Origin: Paenibacillus sp. 1781tsa1
Lineage (GTDB): Bacteria; Bacillota; Bacilli; Paenibacillales; Paenibacillaceae
Length of the DNA stretch: 64,000 nucleotides
Direction of reading: 5' to 3'
NCBI RefSeq assembly: GCF_024159265.1
Contig: NZ_JAMYWY010000001.1
Location: 2,232,001-2,296,000 of the forward strand
The notes beneath the pieces are model-generated. The model had not been told where the DNA came from. It ran no database searches and was given only the letters and a program-made list of their open reading frames with translations. This document shows positions 45,356 through 53,697 of this stretch, one piece after another. A program made the translations under genes and the position numbers. Numbering within the stretch: the first letter of the stretch is position 1; the number at the start of each line of letters is the position of its first letter.

Positions 45356-46098
45356 GTGGAAAAGGCAAACAAACGCTGCGTCTGGACAAAATATTAAGTC
45401 ACATGGGTGTGGGAACACGAAGTGAACTCAAAAAGATGGTGAAGCAAGGCAGAATCCATGTGGACGGCAAGGCAGTCAAAGACAGTGGTGTACAGGTGAA
45501 TCCCGAAGTTAACGTTATTGAAGCCGATGGAGAGCGGATTGTGTATCGGGAGATGATCTATCTGATGCTGCATAAACCTCCAGGTGTTGTGTCTGCTACG
45601 GAGGACAACAGAGATAAGACGGTGTTGGATCTGCTGCGAAAAGAGGAGCGGGTCTTCAACCCGTTTCCTGTGGGACGACTGGATAAGGATACAGAGGGAC
45701 TGCTCATTCTCACGAATGATGGTCCGCTTGCCCATGATCTGTTATCTCCACGCAAGCATGTGCCTAAAACCTACGAAGCCCGTGTGTTGGGAAACGTGGA
45801 TGATGCGGATGTGCAACGTTTCAAGGCGGGCATTCAATTGGATGACGGATACGAGACATTGCCTGCTGAGCTGACTATACTTGGCCGCGAAGAGACCGAA
45901 GAAGGCACGGTCTCGTCGATCTCGCTTATTATTCACGAAGGGAAATTTCACCAGGTGAAACGTATGTTTCAAGCGGTAGGCAAGCGAGTGATCTATCTGA
46001 AACGCGTCGCCATGGGTGAGCTGGAACTAGCTTCCGATCTAGCTATCGGAAGTTATCGTGAACTAACCGCAGAAGAGTTAAACCTTCTGCGGAAGTAA
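45352..46098 (+). CDS. RsuA/RluB-family pseudouridine synthase
   Basis: A 248-residue enzyme. An N-terminal S4 domain (LRLDKILSHMGVGTRSELKKMVKQGRI) is followed by the catalytic domain with PVGRLDKDTEGLLILTND (catalytic Asp) and EGKFHQVKRMF. It starts at ATG 45352 within ATGA at the end of the methyltransferase gene, so both rRNA modification enzymes are probably made together. The repeat array begins one base after its stop codon. Confidence 0.9.
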   Translation: MSGKGKQTLRLDKILSHMGVGTRSELKKMVKQGRIHVDGKAVKDSGVQVNPEVNVIEADGERIVYREMIYLMLHKPPGVVSATEDNRDKTVLDLLRKEERVFNPFPVGRLDKDTEGLLILTNDGPLAHDLLSPRKHVPKTYEARVLGNVDDADVQRFKAGIQLDDGYETLPAELTILGREETEEGTVSSISLIIHEGKFHQVKRMFQAVGKRVIYLKRVAMGELELASDLAIGSYRELTAEELNLLRK

Positions 46099-46099
46099 A

Positions 46100-46470
46100 A
46101 GCTCCCGTTCTTCGCGAAGCGGAGCAGGGAGTCGTGGAGGAAAGCGAAGCCCCGATACGAACGCCGAAGGCGAGAAAGCTCCCGTTCTTCGCGAAGCGGA
46201 GCAGGGAGTTGTGGAGGGAGGCGAAGCCCCGATACTAACCGCCGAAGGCGAGAAAGCTCCCGTTCTTCACGAAGTGAAGCAGGGAGTTGTGGAGGGAGGC
46301 GAGAAGCCCCGATACGAACGCCGCAGGCGGGAAAGCTCCCGACCTTCACGAAGTGAAGCAGGGAGCCGTGGAGGGAAGCGAAGCCCCGGTACGAACGCCG
46401 AAGGCGAGAAAGCTCCCGTTCTTCGCGAAGCGGAGCAGGGAGCCGGGCAGAAAGCGAAGCCCTGCCCGAA
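46100..46470. repeat. Tandem array of 77-79 bp structured repeats, about 4.7 units
   Basis: Units start at 46100, 46177, 46255, 46334 and 46411 (77, 78, 79, 77 bp, then a partial fifth). Each has hairpin 1, an outer CTCCC/GGGAG stem and an inner CTTCGC-GAA-GCGGAG stem, and hairpin 2, CGCC-GAA-GGCG. In units 3 and 4 the inner stem reads CTTCAC-GAA-GTGAAG, so both sides changed together. Unit lengths are not multiples of three, which argues against a protein repeat. GC content is clearly above the flanks. The fifth unit degenerates into another stem (CGGGCAG/CTGCCCG, 46444-46468). Confidence 0.92.
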
Positions 46471-46662
46471 ATGGTCCCGGTTCAGCTTGGGCGGGATCAC
46501 TGCTGAAAAGCGGTGTTCCCGGCGACAAGCGTTCCTACGCCAACCGTTACATAGCAAGACCCGACCTACCACCGGTGAGCAAGACGGGAGTCCAGAGGGC
46601 AGAGCCCTCTGGGGCCCTCCCTCGGAAGGGAGGGTTTGGGTGGGTGCGACTACTAATAGATG
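46471..46662. other. GC-rich structured intergenic DNA after the array
   Basis: About 190 bases with at least three further stem-loops: a 12-bp near-perfect stem with a GAAA loop (46493-46520), a perfect 9-bp stem CCAGAGGGC-AGA-GCCCTCTGG (46592-46612), and CCCTCCC/GGGAGGG with a TCGGAA loop (46615-46634). No gene is supported. The last stem is followed by TTTGGG, a weak terminator tail at best. Confidence 0.75.
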
Positions 46663-46677
46663 AGGAATGAAGCCAGA

Positions 46678-47481
46678 ATGACTTATAAATTAATTGCACT
46701 TGATGTAGATGGAACACTGCTGAATGATCATCATGAACTAACCGAATGGACTCAGGAGACCTTGATCCAAGCTTCCCGTCAGGGAGCAGAGATCGTTCTG
46801 TGTTCAGGTAGAGGTCCTGCCAACACGATTCCTTTTATGGAGCAGATGGGACTGGATGGATATGTGATTACACATAATGGTGCCGTAACGGCGCAAGTGG
46901 ATACCCGTGAGGTAGTTCATCACTTTGCATTAGATGGACAAGGACTGGAGCCGATCATATCCTACTGTCGAACCAATGGAGTACATTTTGACATTAATAC
47001 GGCATTTGGTCTGTATGTGGATCAACCAGAAGGTCTGGGGTTGCAGGTGCGTGAGATGTATTACAACTTTATGGCAGAGCCACTGAAATTACCTAAGTGG
47101 GTTGATATGACAGAACCACTGGCCAAATTCACTGCATTTGGACCGATTGAACAGATGGATGCCGTGCTTCAGGAGTGGTCTACCTGGAATCTGCCTTATT
47201 ATATGACACGGAGTGGTGATTTTTTTATTGACCTGATGCATCCCGAAGCGTCCAAAGGCGCTGCACTTAAAAGACTGGCCGAATCCAAAGGAATCATGCC
47301 TTCGGAGATCATGGCAATTGGCAACTACTTCAATGACATTACGATGCTGACCTTTGCTGGAAAAGGTATTGCCATGGATAACTCACCGGACGAGGTGAAA
47401 GCTGCTGCGGACGAGGTTACACTGTCGAATAACGACCAAGGTGTTGCACACGCAATCCAAAAATATGTGTTATCCGTCTAA
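46678..47481 (+). CDS. Cof-type HAD hydrolase
   Basis: A 267-residue phosphatase with the HAD motifs ALDVDGTLL, CSGR, a lysine in the SKGAALKRL segment and GNYFNDITML, plus a C2 cap, as in the Cof/YidA group that dephosphorylates sugar phosphates. ATG 46678 matches the family start; ATG 46660 is in frame but adds residues outside the fold. It follows the structured repeat region directly and may depend on a promoter hidden there. Confidence 0.88.
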   Translation: MTYKLIALDVDGTLLNDHHELTEWTQETLIQASRQGAEIVLCSGRGPANTIPFMEQMGLDGYVITHNGAVTAQVDTREVVHHFALDGQGLEPIISYCRTNGVHFDINTAFGLYVDQPEGLGLQVREMYYNFMAEPLKLPKWVDMTEPLAKFTAFGPIEQMDAVLQEWSTWNLPYYMTRSGDFFIDLMHPEASKGAALKRLAESKGIMPSEIMAIGNYFNDITMLTFAGKGIAMDNSPDEVKAAADEVTLSNNDQGVAHAIQKYVLSV

Positions 47482-47578
47482 CCTTACATCTTATATTTGA
47501 AATGCACGTTTCCCTCATAATCTACCGTCCTTAGGGGCATCCTAAGAGAATAACGTTAGGAATGGAGGAGGACACGTG

Positions 47579-48619
47579 ATGAAATATGATGTGGAATTGG
47601 TTGCAGACCTGCGGACATCAGGTGGAGAAGTGCAGGATGTGATGGTCAATGGTCAATATGCAGGGTCACTTTTTCTTGTATACAGAGAAGGAGATCGTTT
47701 ATCAGGTAGTCTTCAGATCGAGCAGGAGTCTCTGCCAGATGGTACAGAGCAGCTTATTGTGGAAAAAGTGCATGCCTATGCCCGATCTCTTGCAGATGCA
47801 TTGGAAGCTGCATATTATGAAGTGATGGTTAGTTGTGGCTCATTACATTCGGTTCTGCATAAGCCTGAGTCAGAGACAATGTGGACGTCTGAAGATATGA
47901 ATTATGACGAAGGCAGCCATGACGATATAGACAGCAGTGAAAGTAAGGTAATTCCTGTTTCACAAACCGAATCGTTTACATATGAAGATCGGGATCAGGT
48001 TCTGGAGATGGAAATGGTAAGCGCAGGGCGCAGCATATCCACGTATATATTCAATGGTGTCGAAGGACAGGAACTTGCAGAAGCTTCCTTAAAACAATAT
48101 GGTGCTGATGTACAAGGTGAAATACACTGGTATGACGAGCCGGAAGAGAATCAATTGGAAGCCGCGGCAGAGCTGCTGGTCAGAGAGCTGGATGAGGACA
48201 TCATCGATACGATTACGATCCGCATGTGGCATCAGGGGAACGAACTTGAGACGCTAGAGTGGATACATCGCGATTTCTCCGAGGAATTTGAGGACACCGA
48301 TGAATCGGATCTGGATGAGTTGGAAGTAGCTGAAGAAGCATGTTATGTCATGCTGAAGCGCAAGGATCGGGAGTTCCGGGTATATGAGCTGTTTCTTCAA
48401 GAACGGGGTGGGTTGCCTGTGGGAACAGCAACAATAGACACCTCTCAATCCGATCTGACGGGATACATTGATTACGAGGTTCCTGGAACCAGCGTGCAGC
48501 GAAAGAGCCTGGTCGAAGTGTTGATGCAGGAGTTGGACAAGGAAATGGAGTTTGATACTCTGCACCTTACGATGTTGTATCGAAATCAGATTATTGATGA
48601 AGCCAGAATAGATGGGTAA
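47579..48619 (+). CDS. Unknown acidic protein with three related domains
   Basis: A 346-residue strongly acidic, soluble protein. By eye it has three degenerate copies of a domain of about 90 residues (about 5-98, 140-230 and 255-344). Each has two strands, a SG-x-L/GYID-type strand, a long helix (EKVHAYARSLADALEAA; AAAELLVRELDEDII; VEVLMQELDKEMEFD) and a closing strand. An acidic linker joins domains 1 and 2. ATG 47579 is 7 bases from GGAGGAGG. No family was recognised. The terminator stem contains the stop codon. Confidence 0.75.
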   Translation: MKYDVELVADLRTSGGEVQDVMVNGQYAGSLFLVYREGDRLSGSLQIEQESLPDGTEQLIVEKVHAYARSLADALEAAYYEVMVSCGSLHSVLHKPESETMWTSEDMNYDEGSHDDIDSSESKVIPVSQTESFTYEDRDQVLEMEMVSAGRSISTYIFNGVEGQELAEASLKQYGADVQGEIHWYDEPEENQLEAAAELLVRELDEDIIDTITIRMWHQGNELETLEWIHRDFSEEFEDTDESDLDELEVAEEACYVMLKRKDREFRVYELFLQERGGLPVGTATIDTSQSDLTGYIDYEVPGTSVQRKSLVEVLMQELDKEMEFDTLHLTMLYRNQIIDEARIDG

Positions 48620-48645
48620 AAGGCAGCTGCCTTTTACCTTTTTTT
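48615..48645 (+). terminator. Intrinsic terminator overlapping the stop of the acidic-protein gene
   Basis: A perfect 24-bp palindrome (48615-48638, arms GGTAAAAGGCAG) followed by seven T. The stop codon TAA at 48617 lies in the stem. Confidence 0.9.
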
Positions 48646-48654
48646 GTTCTCATT

Positions 48655-48683
48655 TTGACGAAAAATCCATTTCCCGGTATAGT
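48655..48683 (+). promoter_or_regulatory. SigA-type promoter of the GNAT gene
   Basis: TTGACG at 48655-48660, a 17-base spacer, TATAGT at 48678-48683. Confidence 0.8.
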
Positions 48684-48725
48684 ACCATTAGTTTAATAGA
48701 GCTCAGGAAGTGGAGGAGAACAATC

Positions 48726-49274
48726 ATGCACTCATTCAGGATCAGTAGCGAATATATTAACGATGGATTTCAAGCGGTTCAGGCGAAGCCCGAAGATACG
48801 GAGGATGTGATGTCGCTGTTGGTGGAGACAGCCGAATGGCTACAGAGCCAAGGTTCTTCTCAATGGAACGCTTTGCTTAAAGGTGAAGATTCACATGATA
48901 CGGCAGGGGCGATTCGGCGCGGGGATGTGTTTGTATTTAAAAAAGGAGCGGACGTAGCGGGGATGGTGATCCTTATGGTTCAGCCAAGCCCGTGGGATAT
49001 TCATCTCTGGCGATCAAAAGCTTACGCCGAGGATGGCGCAATCTATCTGCATCGGCTGGCGATCCGAAGAAAATATGCCCAGAGCGGTCTGGGACGAGCA
49101 ATATTGGAATGGTCCAGCAGCGGCATACACTTTGATGGCAAACATACGGTTCGTTTGGATTGCGGAGCCGACAACGCAACGTTAAACGCCTTTTACGCAC
49201 GGAACGGGTATACTTTTTTGGGAGAGACAGATGGTTACAGTACATATGAGAAGCCCGTGGAACTCCTGAACTGA
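48726..49274 (+). CDS. GNAT family N-acetyltransferase
   Basis: A 182-residue acetyltransferase. The acetyl-CoA loop is RRKYAQSGLGRAILEW, preceded by the beta-4 strand IYLHRLAI and followed by RLDCGADNATLNAFYARNGY. ATG 48726 is behind GGAGGAGA. The substrate is unknown. It has its own promoter. Confidence 0.88.
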   Translation: MHSFRISSEYINDGFQAVQAKPEDTEDVMSLLVETAEWLQSQGSSQWNALLKGEDSHDTAGAIRRGDVFVFKKGADVAGMVILMVQPSPWDIHLWRSKAYAEDGAIYLHRLAIRRKYAQSGLGRAILEWSSSGIHFDGKHTVRLDCGADNATLNAFYARNGYTFLGETDGYSTYEKPVELLN

Positions 49275-49682
49275 GCATGATGACTGTCCTCTGATTTTAA
49301 TTTTAATTATGATCAATGAATATATTGACAACCACTTCAAGTGGTTGACTGCTGGTTAGGTTTAAAGCTTTTGCTTCTGAGCGGCACGTTTCATGAATAT
49401 GTTGTATATACGAGTGATGAACAAAAGCTTGGTCAGTTTAGATTTGATTGAGCGGTTTAAATAACCAAAAGTTTGCACTATCTAACGTAATATAGATGTT
49501 CCGGCTTCCCTATGTCATAATGGATAGTAGAGCCGTATACAGAGGAATTAAATGATGTGCAAGCAACAGAGGATAGGTAATTGAGAGAGATTCTCATTTT
49601 GTATCTTTACTGAACATATGTTCTGATATATCATGAATGAAGATGCACTGAATGAACGTAAGTAGAAAGGGGGAAACTAACA
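49275..49682 (+). other. 408-base intergenic region with three palindromes
   Basis: AT-rich, no gene seen. It contains a perfect 19-bp palindrome (CAACCACTTCAAGTGGTTG, 49329-49347), a Fur-like inverted repeat (TGAGAGAGATTCTCA, 49582-49596) and a LexA-like box (GAACATATGTTC, 49612-49623). All could be operators for the glycosyltransferase gene; none is proven. Confidence 0.5.
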
Positions 49683-50813
49683 GTGAGATTGCTGCAGGCG
49701 CTTTTCTTTCCTCCGGAGCAGCCCGGAGGTGTATCCTCTATGATTCCGTATATGCAAGAGAGATTTACAACCCCGAGGTGGGAAATGGATCTGTTCTCGT
49801 TGCCGAAGCGTATTCGCAACAAGGGCAGAGAGGAAGTACATTTCGAAACGTTTGACTGGACTGAATATCAGGATAGTCCTGTTGTCCAAAAATATATTCA
49901 AACCTATCGTGATTATCTATGGTGGACCAAACTGCGTATTCAGAAGCCCTATGATCTGATCCATGCTCACCACCCCATTGCTGGACTTGCGATGAAAACG
50001 GTCTTCCCGGATACACCCCTTATTCAGACGATTCACTCCAGTTATGAACGGGAATTAATCCTTAATGGACGCATTGAAACGGATGGACCGGAGCATCGCT
50101 TCCTGCTTGCGATATATGGTGAGCTGGAACACCAGGCAGAGCGCCTCTTGACGGTGTCGGATTCGTTCCGTCGTTATCTGGCTCCCTATGTGAAGGAACC
50201 TGATGTCATCGGTGTGATTCCCAATGGATTTGATGAGAAGCGCTTTAAGCCGATTCCTCATGATAATGCGATACCACAGCTGGTCACGGTATGTCGGCTT
50301 GTTCCGGCAAAAGGGCTGGATATTCTTTTCAAAGCCTGCGCGGAGCTGAAGGGCCGAGGTCATGATTATGTGTTACATATTATTGGAGACGGACCGATTC
50401 GTCCTGATCTGGAAGAATTGGCGCAGCGATTGGGAATCTATAATGAGACCATTTTCTATGGTTACACACTGCACCCTGAGGAATTCATGCCATTCTTTGA
50501 TATTTTTGTACTTCCTTCACGGGCAGAGGCATTTGGTTCCGTCTTCGCTGAAGCGGCGTTGAGTTGTCTTGCCCTTGTGGGTACGGATGTAGGTGGTATA
50601 CCGGAACAGATTGAGAATGGTAGCAATGGGTTGCTTGTACCTGCAGAAGATCCTTCTGCACTGGCTGAAGCGCTTGAAAAGGTGATGCTCGATCCGGCTT
50701 ATCGTTATGAGCTTGCCCGTTCAGCGTGTGAAAAAGCCAAAACACATTACTCGCTCGGCAGATCGGTCAATGAGCTGAAGAAGATGTATCTACAGTTTCC
50801 CAGCAAGGCCTAA
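49683..50813 (+). CDS. Glycosyltransferase family 4
   Basis: A 376-residue GT-B glycosyltransferase. The C-terminal donor domain shows TVCRLVPAKGLDIL, IGDGP, FYGY and EAFGSVFAEAALSCLALVGT (the E-x7-E motif). The N-terminal half begins RLLQALFFPPEQPGGVSSM, the glycine-rich acceptor loop. GTG 49683 follows AAAGGGGG. It stands alone with a long regulatory region, so the glycan or lipid acceptor is open. Terminator follows. Confidence 0.9.
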   Translation: MRLLQALFFPPEQPGGVSSMIPYMQERFTTPRWEMDLFSLPKRIRNKGREEVHFETFDWTEYQDSPVVQKYIQTYRDYLWWTKLRIQKPYDLIHAHHPIAGLAMKTVFPDTPLIQTIHSSYERELILNGRIETDGPEHRFLLAIYGELEHQAERLLTVSDSFRRYLAPYVKEPDVIGVIPNGFDEKRFKPIPHDNAIPQLVTVCRLVPAKGLDILFKACAELKGRGHDYVLHIIGDGPIRPDLEELAQRLGIYNETIFYGYTLHPEEFMPFFDIFVLPSRAEAFGSVFAEAALSCLALVGTDVGGIPEQIENGSNGLLVPAEDPSALAEALEKVMLDPAYRYELARSACEKAKTHYSLGRSVNELKKMYLQFPSKA

Positions 50814-50833
50814 ACGAGAGAAAAAAAAGTGCG

Positions 50834-50863
50834 AGCCGCTGTGCTAAACAGCGGCTTTTTTTT
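50834..50863 (+). terminator. Intrinsic terminator after the glycosyltransferase gene
   Basis: AGCCGCTGT pairs with ACAGCGGCT and eight T follow. Confidence 0.9.
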
Positions 50864-50936
50864 CATGCAAAAGGAAGGCGCATGAGTGATGAGTTATGGT
50901 TATGAAGCAAACGGATGCTCATATTCAGGAAGTACA

Positions 50937-52001
50937 TCACCGTTTATATATATTTTTGCGTCCACGAAAGGCGCCCCAGCGGTTTAATACCAATTTGGCT
51001 GCCCAGAACAGTGCCAAACTTCCGAAGATAGGGTAAAGGATGGATAGTAGAGAACTGAATCCAAACTGACTGAGTGAGTAACACAGCAGCATAATGGTTA
51101 ATGTAATGAAACGGGGATGAACGTGTATATGTTGTCTGAGTTGCAAGGTCATGCCGTAGATATCGGCAACAAATGTACTGAATATTTCCATAAAAATAAG
51201 GGATACATATACAGATTGTACTGCCCATCCAAGTTGAAAGGCAATGCTGCCCATCGGAATTTCGAATTGGATGATACCGGGCATCTGTGCTGACATGGCA
51301 AAATGAGCTGCCATCAGCATGAAACCTACGCCAATTCCACCCAATACTCCGCCCCACTTCAGCACATTCCGACTACGAATCTGGTTACCTACAGGCACAA
51401 GAACAGCTTGAGCTAACGCCAGATTGAACGAACTATACAACAGTGGAGACAGCCATACTTGAATAGGGTTTGAGTCTGTCGTCAGTGTGATGAATCGGGA
51501 AGCTCCAGGATGATGGATGGTACTGGTGATCATGAGCAGAGATAACAGAAGCATCATGGGCACGACGATGCTATTCATTTGAAGGATAGCCTGAATGCCC
51601 CGACCGAGAAGCAGATATGTCCCAACAAGTGTGACGATCAGACCGGTCTGATAATGCAAACCCAGATGTTCGACAAAGACGGAACCTGCTCCGGCAAGCA
51701 TGACGCTGTTCACGCCAATGAGAATGAGAAGGGTCACCCAGGTGATCCATTTGCCCGCCTTGGGCCCGAATAAATGTTTGTTCAGGTCCTCATAAGAGCG
51801 GGACCCGGTATCGTGAGCGATCAGCATCATTTTGGTACCTAACCAGACAAAGAGCATGGTGGATAAGCCTATGGTGACGGTGGCCCATTTGCCATACTGG
51901 GTAAAAAACTGCAAAATTTCCTGCCCTGTAGCGAAGCCGGCTCCGACAACCGTTCCGATGTATGTAAATGCGATCTGCAGCACCCGAAATGCCTGTTTCA
52001 T
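50937..52001 (-). CDS. YkvI-like membrane transporter
   Basis: A 354-residue protein with about ten hydrophobic helices. The first, AFTYIGTVVGAGFATGQEILQFF, is the signature of the YkvI group in the amino-acid/polyamine-type transporter fold. ATG 52001 is behind GAGGGG. The substrate is unknown. It is divergent from xpt with about 200 bases between. Confidence 0.8.
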   Translation of the reverse strand: MKQAFRVLQIAFTYIGTVVGAGFATGQEILQFFTQYGKWATVTIGLSTMLFVWLGTKMMLIAHDTGSRSYEDLNKHLFGPKAGKWITWVTLLILIGVNSVMLAGAGSVFVEHLGLHYQTGLIVTLVGTYLLLGRGIQAILQMNSIVVPMMLLLSLLMITSTIHHPGASRFITLTTDSNPIQVWLSPLLYSSFNLALAQAVLVPVGNQIRSRNVLKWGGVLGGIGVGFMLMAAHFAMSAQMPGIIQFEIPMGSIAFQLGWAVQSVYVSLIFMEIFSTFVADIYGMTLQLRQHIHVHPRFITLTIMLLCYSLSQFGFSSLLSILYPIFGSLALFWAAKLVLNRWGAFRGRKNIYKR

Positions 52002-52205
52002 GTGTTTCCCCTCTCAGGCCCCTGTATAGTTTGGACATGCGGGTACCATGGTACAAGGTATGCTTGACCCACGAAAGTCATGACAATCGATAATGAGTTG
52101 TGGTTTGAATTGTGTCTCAAGGACAGCGCCCAGGCAATTTCGCTTGAACTTATAGATAGATATATGATACTTTTACCTCATAGGATAGGCTTGGGAGGTC
52201 AAATC

Positions 52206-52787
52206 ATGGAATTATTGAAACAACGAATTTTACAAGAGGGTGTTGTTATCTCAGATCAAGTATTGAAACTGGATGGTCTGTTGAACCACCAGATTGATCC
52301 TGCATTAACGATGGAGATGGGACGTGAGTTTGCAGCCCGTTTTCGTGAAAGTGGAGTGACTCGGGTAATCACGGTAGAATCCTCAGGGATTCCGGTTGCG
52401 TTTGCCGCAGCCTATGAACTTGGGGTGCCACTTGTATTCGCCCGTCGCAAAAAAACACTTCTAGCTGATCCTGATGCCTACTGTGAGCGCGTACCGTCCT
52501 TTACCAAAGGAATTGTAACTGACATTATGGTATCTCGCGAGTTCATTCATGAGAATGACCGTATTTTGTTCATTGATGATATTATTGCCAATGGAGATGC
52601 CGCTCGTGGCGTCATCAAAATTATCGAGCGTTCCGGTGCGGAACTCGTCGGATTCGGCGTTGTGGTCGAGAAAAGTTTTCAGGCAGGGGCACGCACGATT
52701 CGTGAACAGGGTATTCCGGTGGAAGCCTTGGTACGCATTCGTTCGCTGAACGATGGAACGGTACAATTTGACGATAACGAAATGTGA
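52206..52787 (+). CDS. xpt: Xanthine phosphoribosyltransferase
   Basis: A 193-residue purine salvage enzyme making XMP from xanthine and PRPP. The PRPP loop is ILFIDDIIANGDAARG; the N-terminus MELLKQRILQEGVV and FARRKK are as in Xpt. ATG 52206 has GGGAGGT upstream; the frame to 52080 is intergenic. In Bacillus a guanine riboswitch precedes xpt-pbuX. Here I see no purine aptamer and no pbuX. Confidence 0.92.
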   Translation: MELLKQRILQEGVVISDQVLKLDGLLNHQIDPALTMEMGREFAARFRESGVTRVITVESSGIPVAFAAAYELGVPLVFARRKKTLLADPDAYCERVPSFTKGIVTDIMVSREFIHENDRILFIDDIIANGDAARGVIKIIERSGAELVGFGVVVEKSFQAGARTIREQGIPVEALVRIRSLNDGTVQFDDNEM

Positions 52788-52826
52788 CATTTTAAAGGAA
52801 TAGGGCCTATTTTTTGAACTATGCCT

Positions 52827-52854
52827 TTGCATGACCGCGAATTTCATTTATAAT
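52827..52854 (+). promoter_or_regulatory. SigA-type promoter of the 109-aa gene
   Basis: TTGCAT at 52827-52832, a 16-base spacer, TATAAT at 52849-52854. Confidence 0.7.
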
Positions 52855-52884
52855 GGGGTTATGTTAGGGAGAGGAGGCAACACC

Positions 52885-53214
52885 ATGGGGAACCAACCGG
52901 CAACAGAACAATTCTTTAATGATAAGCTGGCGGAATCGAAAGTTCATTTTGAACGTGCCCTGGATTGTAAACATACGGAATTCGATGACCTTTATCCCTA
53001 TATGATTGAACATCCTCAATTTTTCTGGTACAAACGCTATGTTGCCTGGTCAGAATTACTGACGATTGTAGGCTTGTGCGAAGAGTTGTCCTTCTCTTGG
53101 AAAGAACAATTTACACCGCATCAAGTGGAGTACCTTGAAGAACGTGTGATGTCCGCCAAAGTGCTTGATTTTTGGTTCGAGAAGAACGACAGCAAAGAGC
53201 ACGCGCAGCGGTAA
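52885..53214 (+). CDS. Hypothetical 109-residue protein
   Basis: Soluble, helical and aromatic (PYMIEHPQFFWYKRYVAWSELL, LSFSWKEQFTPHQVEYLEERV). No signal, no metal or catalytic motif. ATG 52885 follows GAGGAGG, and the predicted transcript start is about 20 bases earlier. The gene has its own promoter and terminator. Family unrecognised. Confidence 0.75.
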   Translation: MGNQPATEQFFNDKLAESKVHFERALDCKHTEFDDLYPYMIEHPQFFWYKRYVAWSELLTIVGLCEELSFSWKEQFTPHQVEYLEERVMSAKVLDFWFEKNDSKEHAQR

Positions 53215-53266
53215 CTTTCAGTCGGGACATAATTTCGAATGACATGACAGTCCAATACAGTCACGT

Positions 53267-53301
53267 GAGACCTAAATGACTTTTCATTTAGGTCTCTTTT
53301 T
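53267..53301 (+). terminator. Intrinsic terminator after the 109-aa gene
   Basis: GAGACCTAAATGA and its inverse form a 13-bp stem with a four-base loop, then T residues. Confidence 0.9.
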
Positions 53302-53337
53302 GTAAATAAATAAATTTGGAATATAGGAGCCATGAAC

Positions 53338-53556
53338 ATGATTAGTGATACAGAATTGGACGCCCTGCGTCTGTCAGGTGAAAAAGTCAGAGTAGTACGG
53401 GACGAGCTGGAATCTAACGATGTAACCGGGATTGTAGTTGCCTGGGATGGCGAGCAGGTACTTATCCGTCGTCAGAATCGACGTGTCGTCAAGTTGGATC
53501 GCAGTTACCGTTATCAGTTGTTCAGCGAACCGCGGCAAAGTCCACTTGGTGAGTAA
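53338..53556 (+). CDS. Small hypothetical protein, beta-rich
   Basis: A 72-residue soluble protein with a likely small beta-barrel pattern (VRVVRDELESNDVTGIVVAW, VLIRRQNRRVVKLDRSYRYQ), rich in arginine. ATG 53338 is 8 bases from TAGGAG; ATG 53332 is too close. A nucleic-acid-binding role is possible from the basic strands but is not shown. Confidence 0.65.
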   Translation: MISDTELDALRLSGEKVRVVRDELESNDVTGIVVAWDGEQVLIRRQNRRVVKLDRSYRYQLFSEPRQSPLGE

Positions 53557-53697
53557 CAACGATCATTATGTCAGAAGTAGGGGCGTATAAATGTTTGGAA
53601 TTACCATGATTTCTTGGCATAATTGACTCACTCGGGAGAGAAGATAGGTACAGTGAGGAAATTCTGTAACTATAGCCGAGAGGGTGTGCTACAAGAC

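Noticed and set aside
46100..46470. CRISPR array
   Set aside because: The units are continuous repeats with no unique spacers of constant length, and no cas genes are present.
46053..46670. Several overlapping open frames of 60-150 codons across the repeat array on both strands
   Set aside because: They arise because the GC-rich repeat lacks stops. Unit lengths of 77-79 shift the frame from unit to unit, and none has a ribosome binding site at a sensible start.
52002..52205. Purine riboswitch upstream of xpt
   Set aside because: The conserved aptamer blocks of the guanine/adenine class are not present in this interval.
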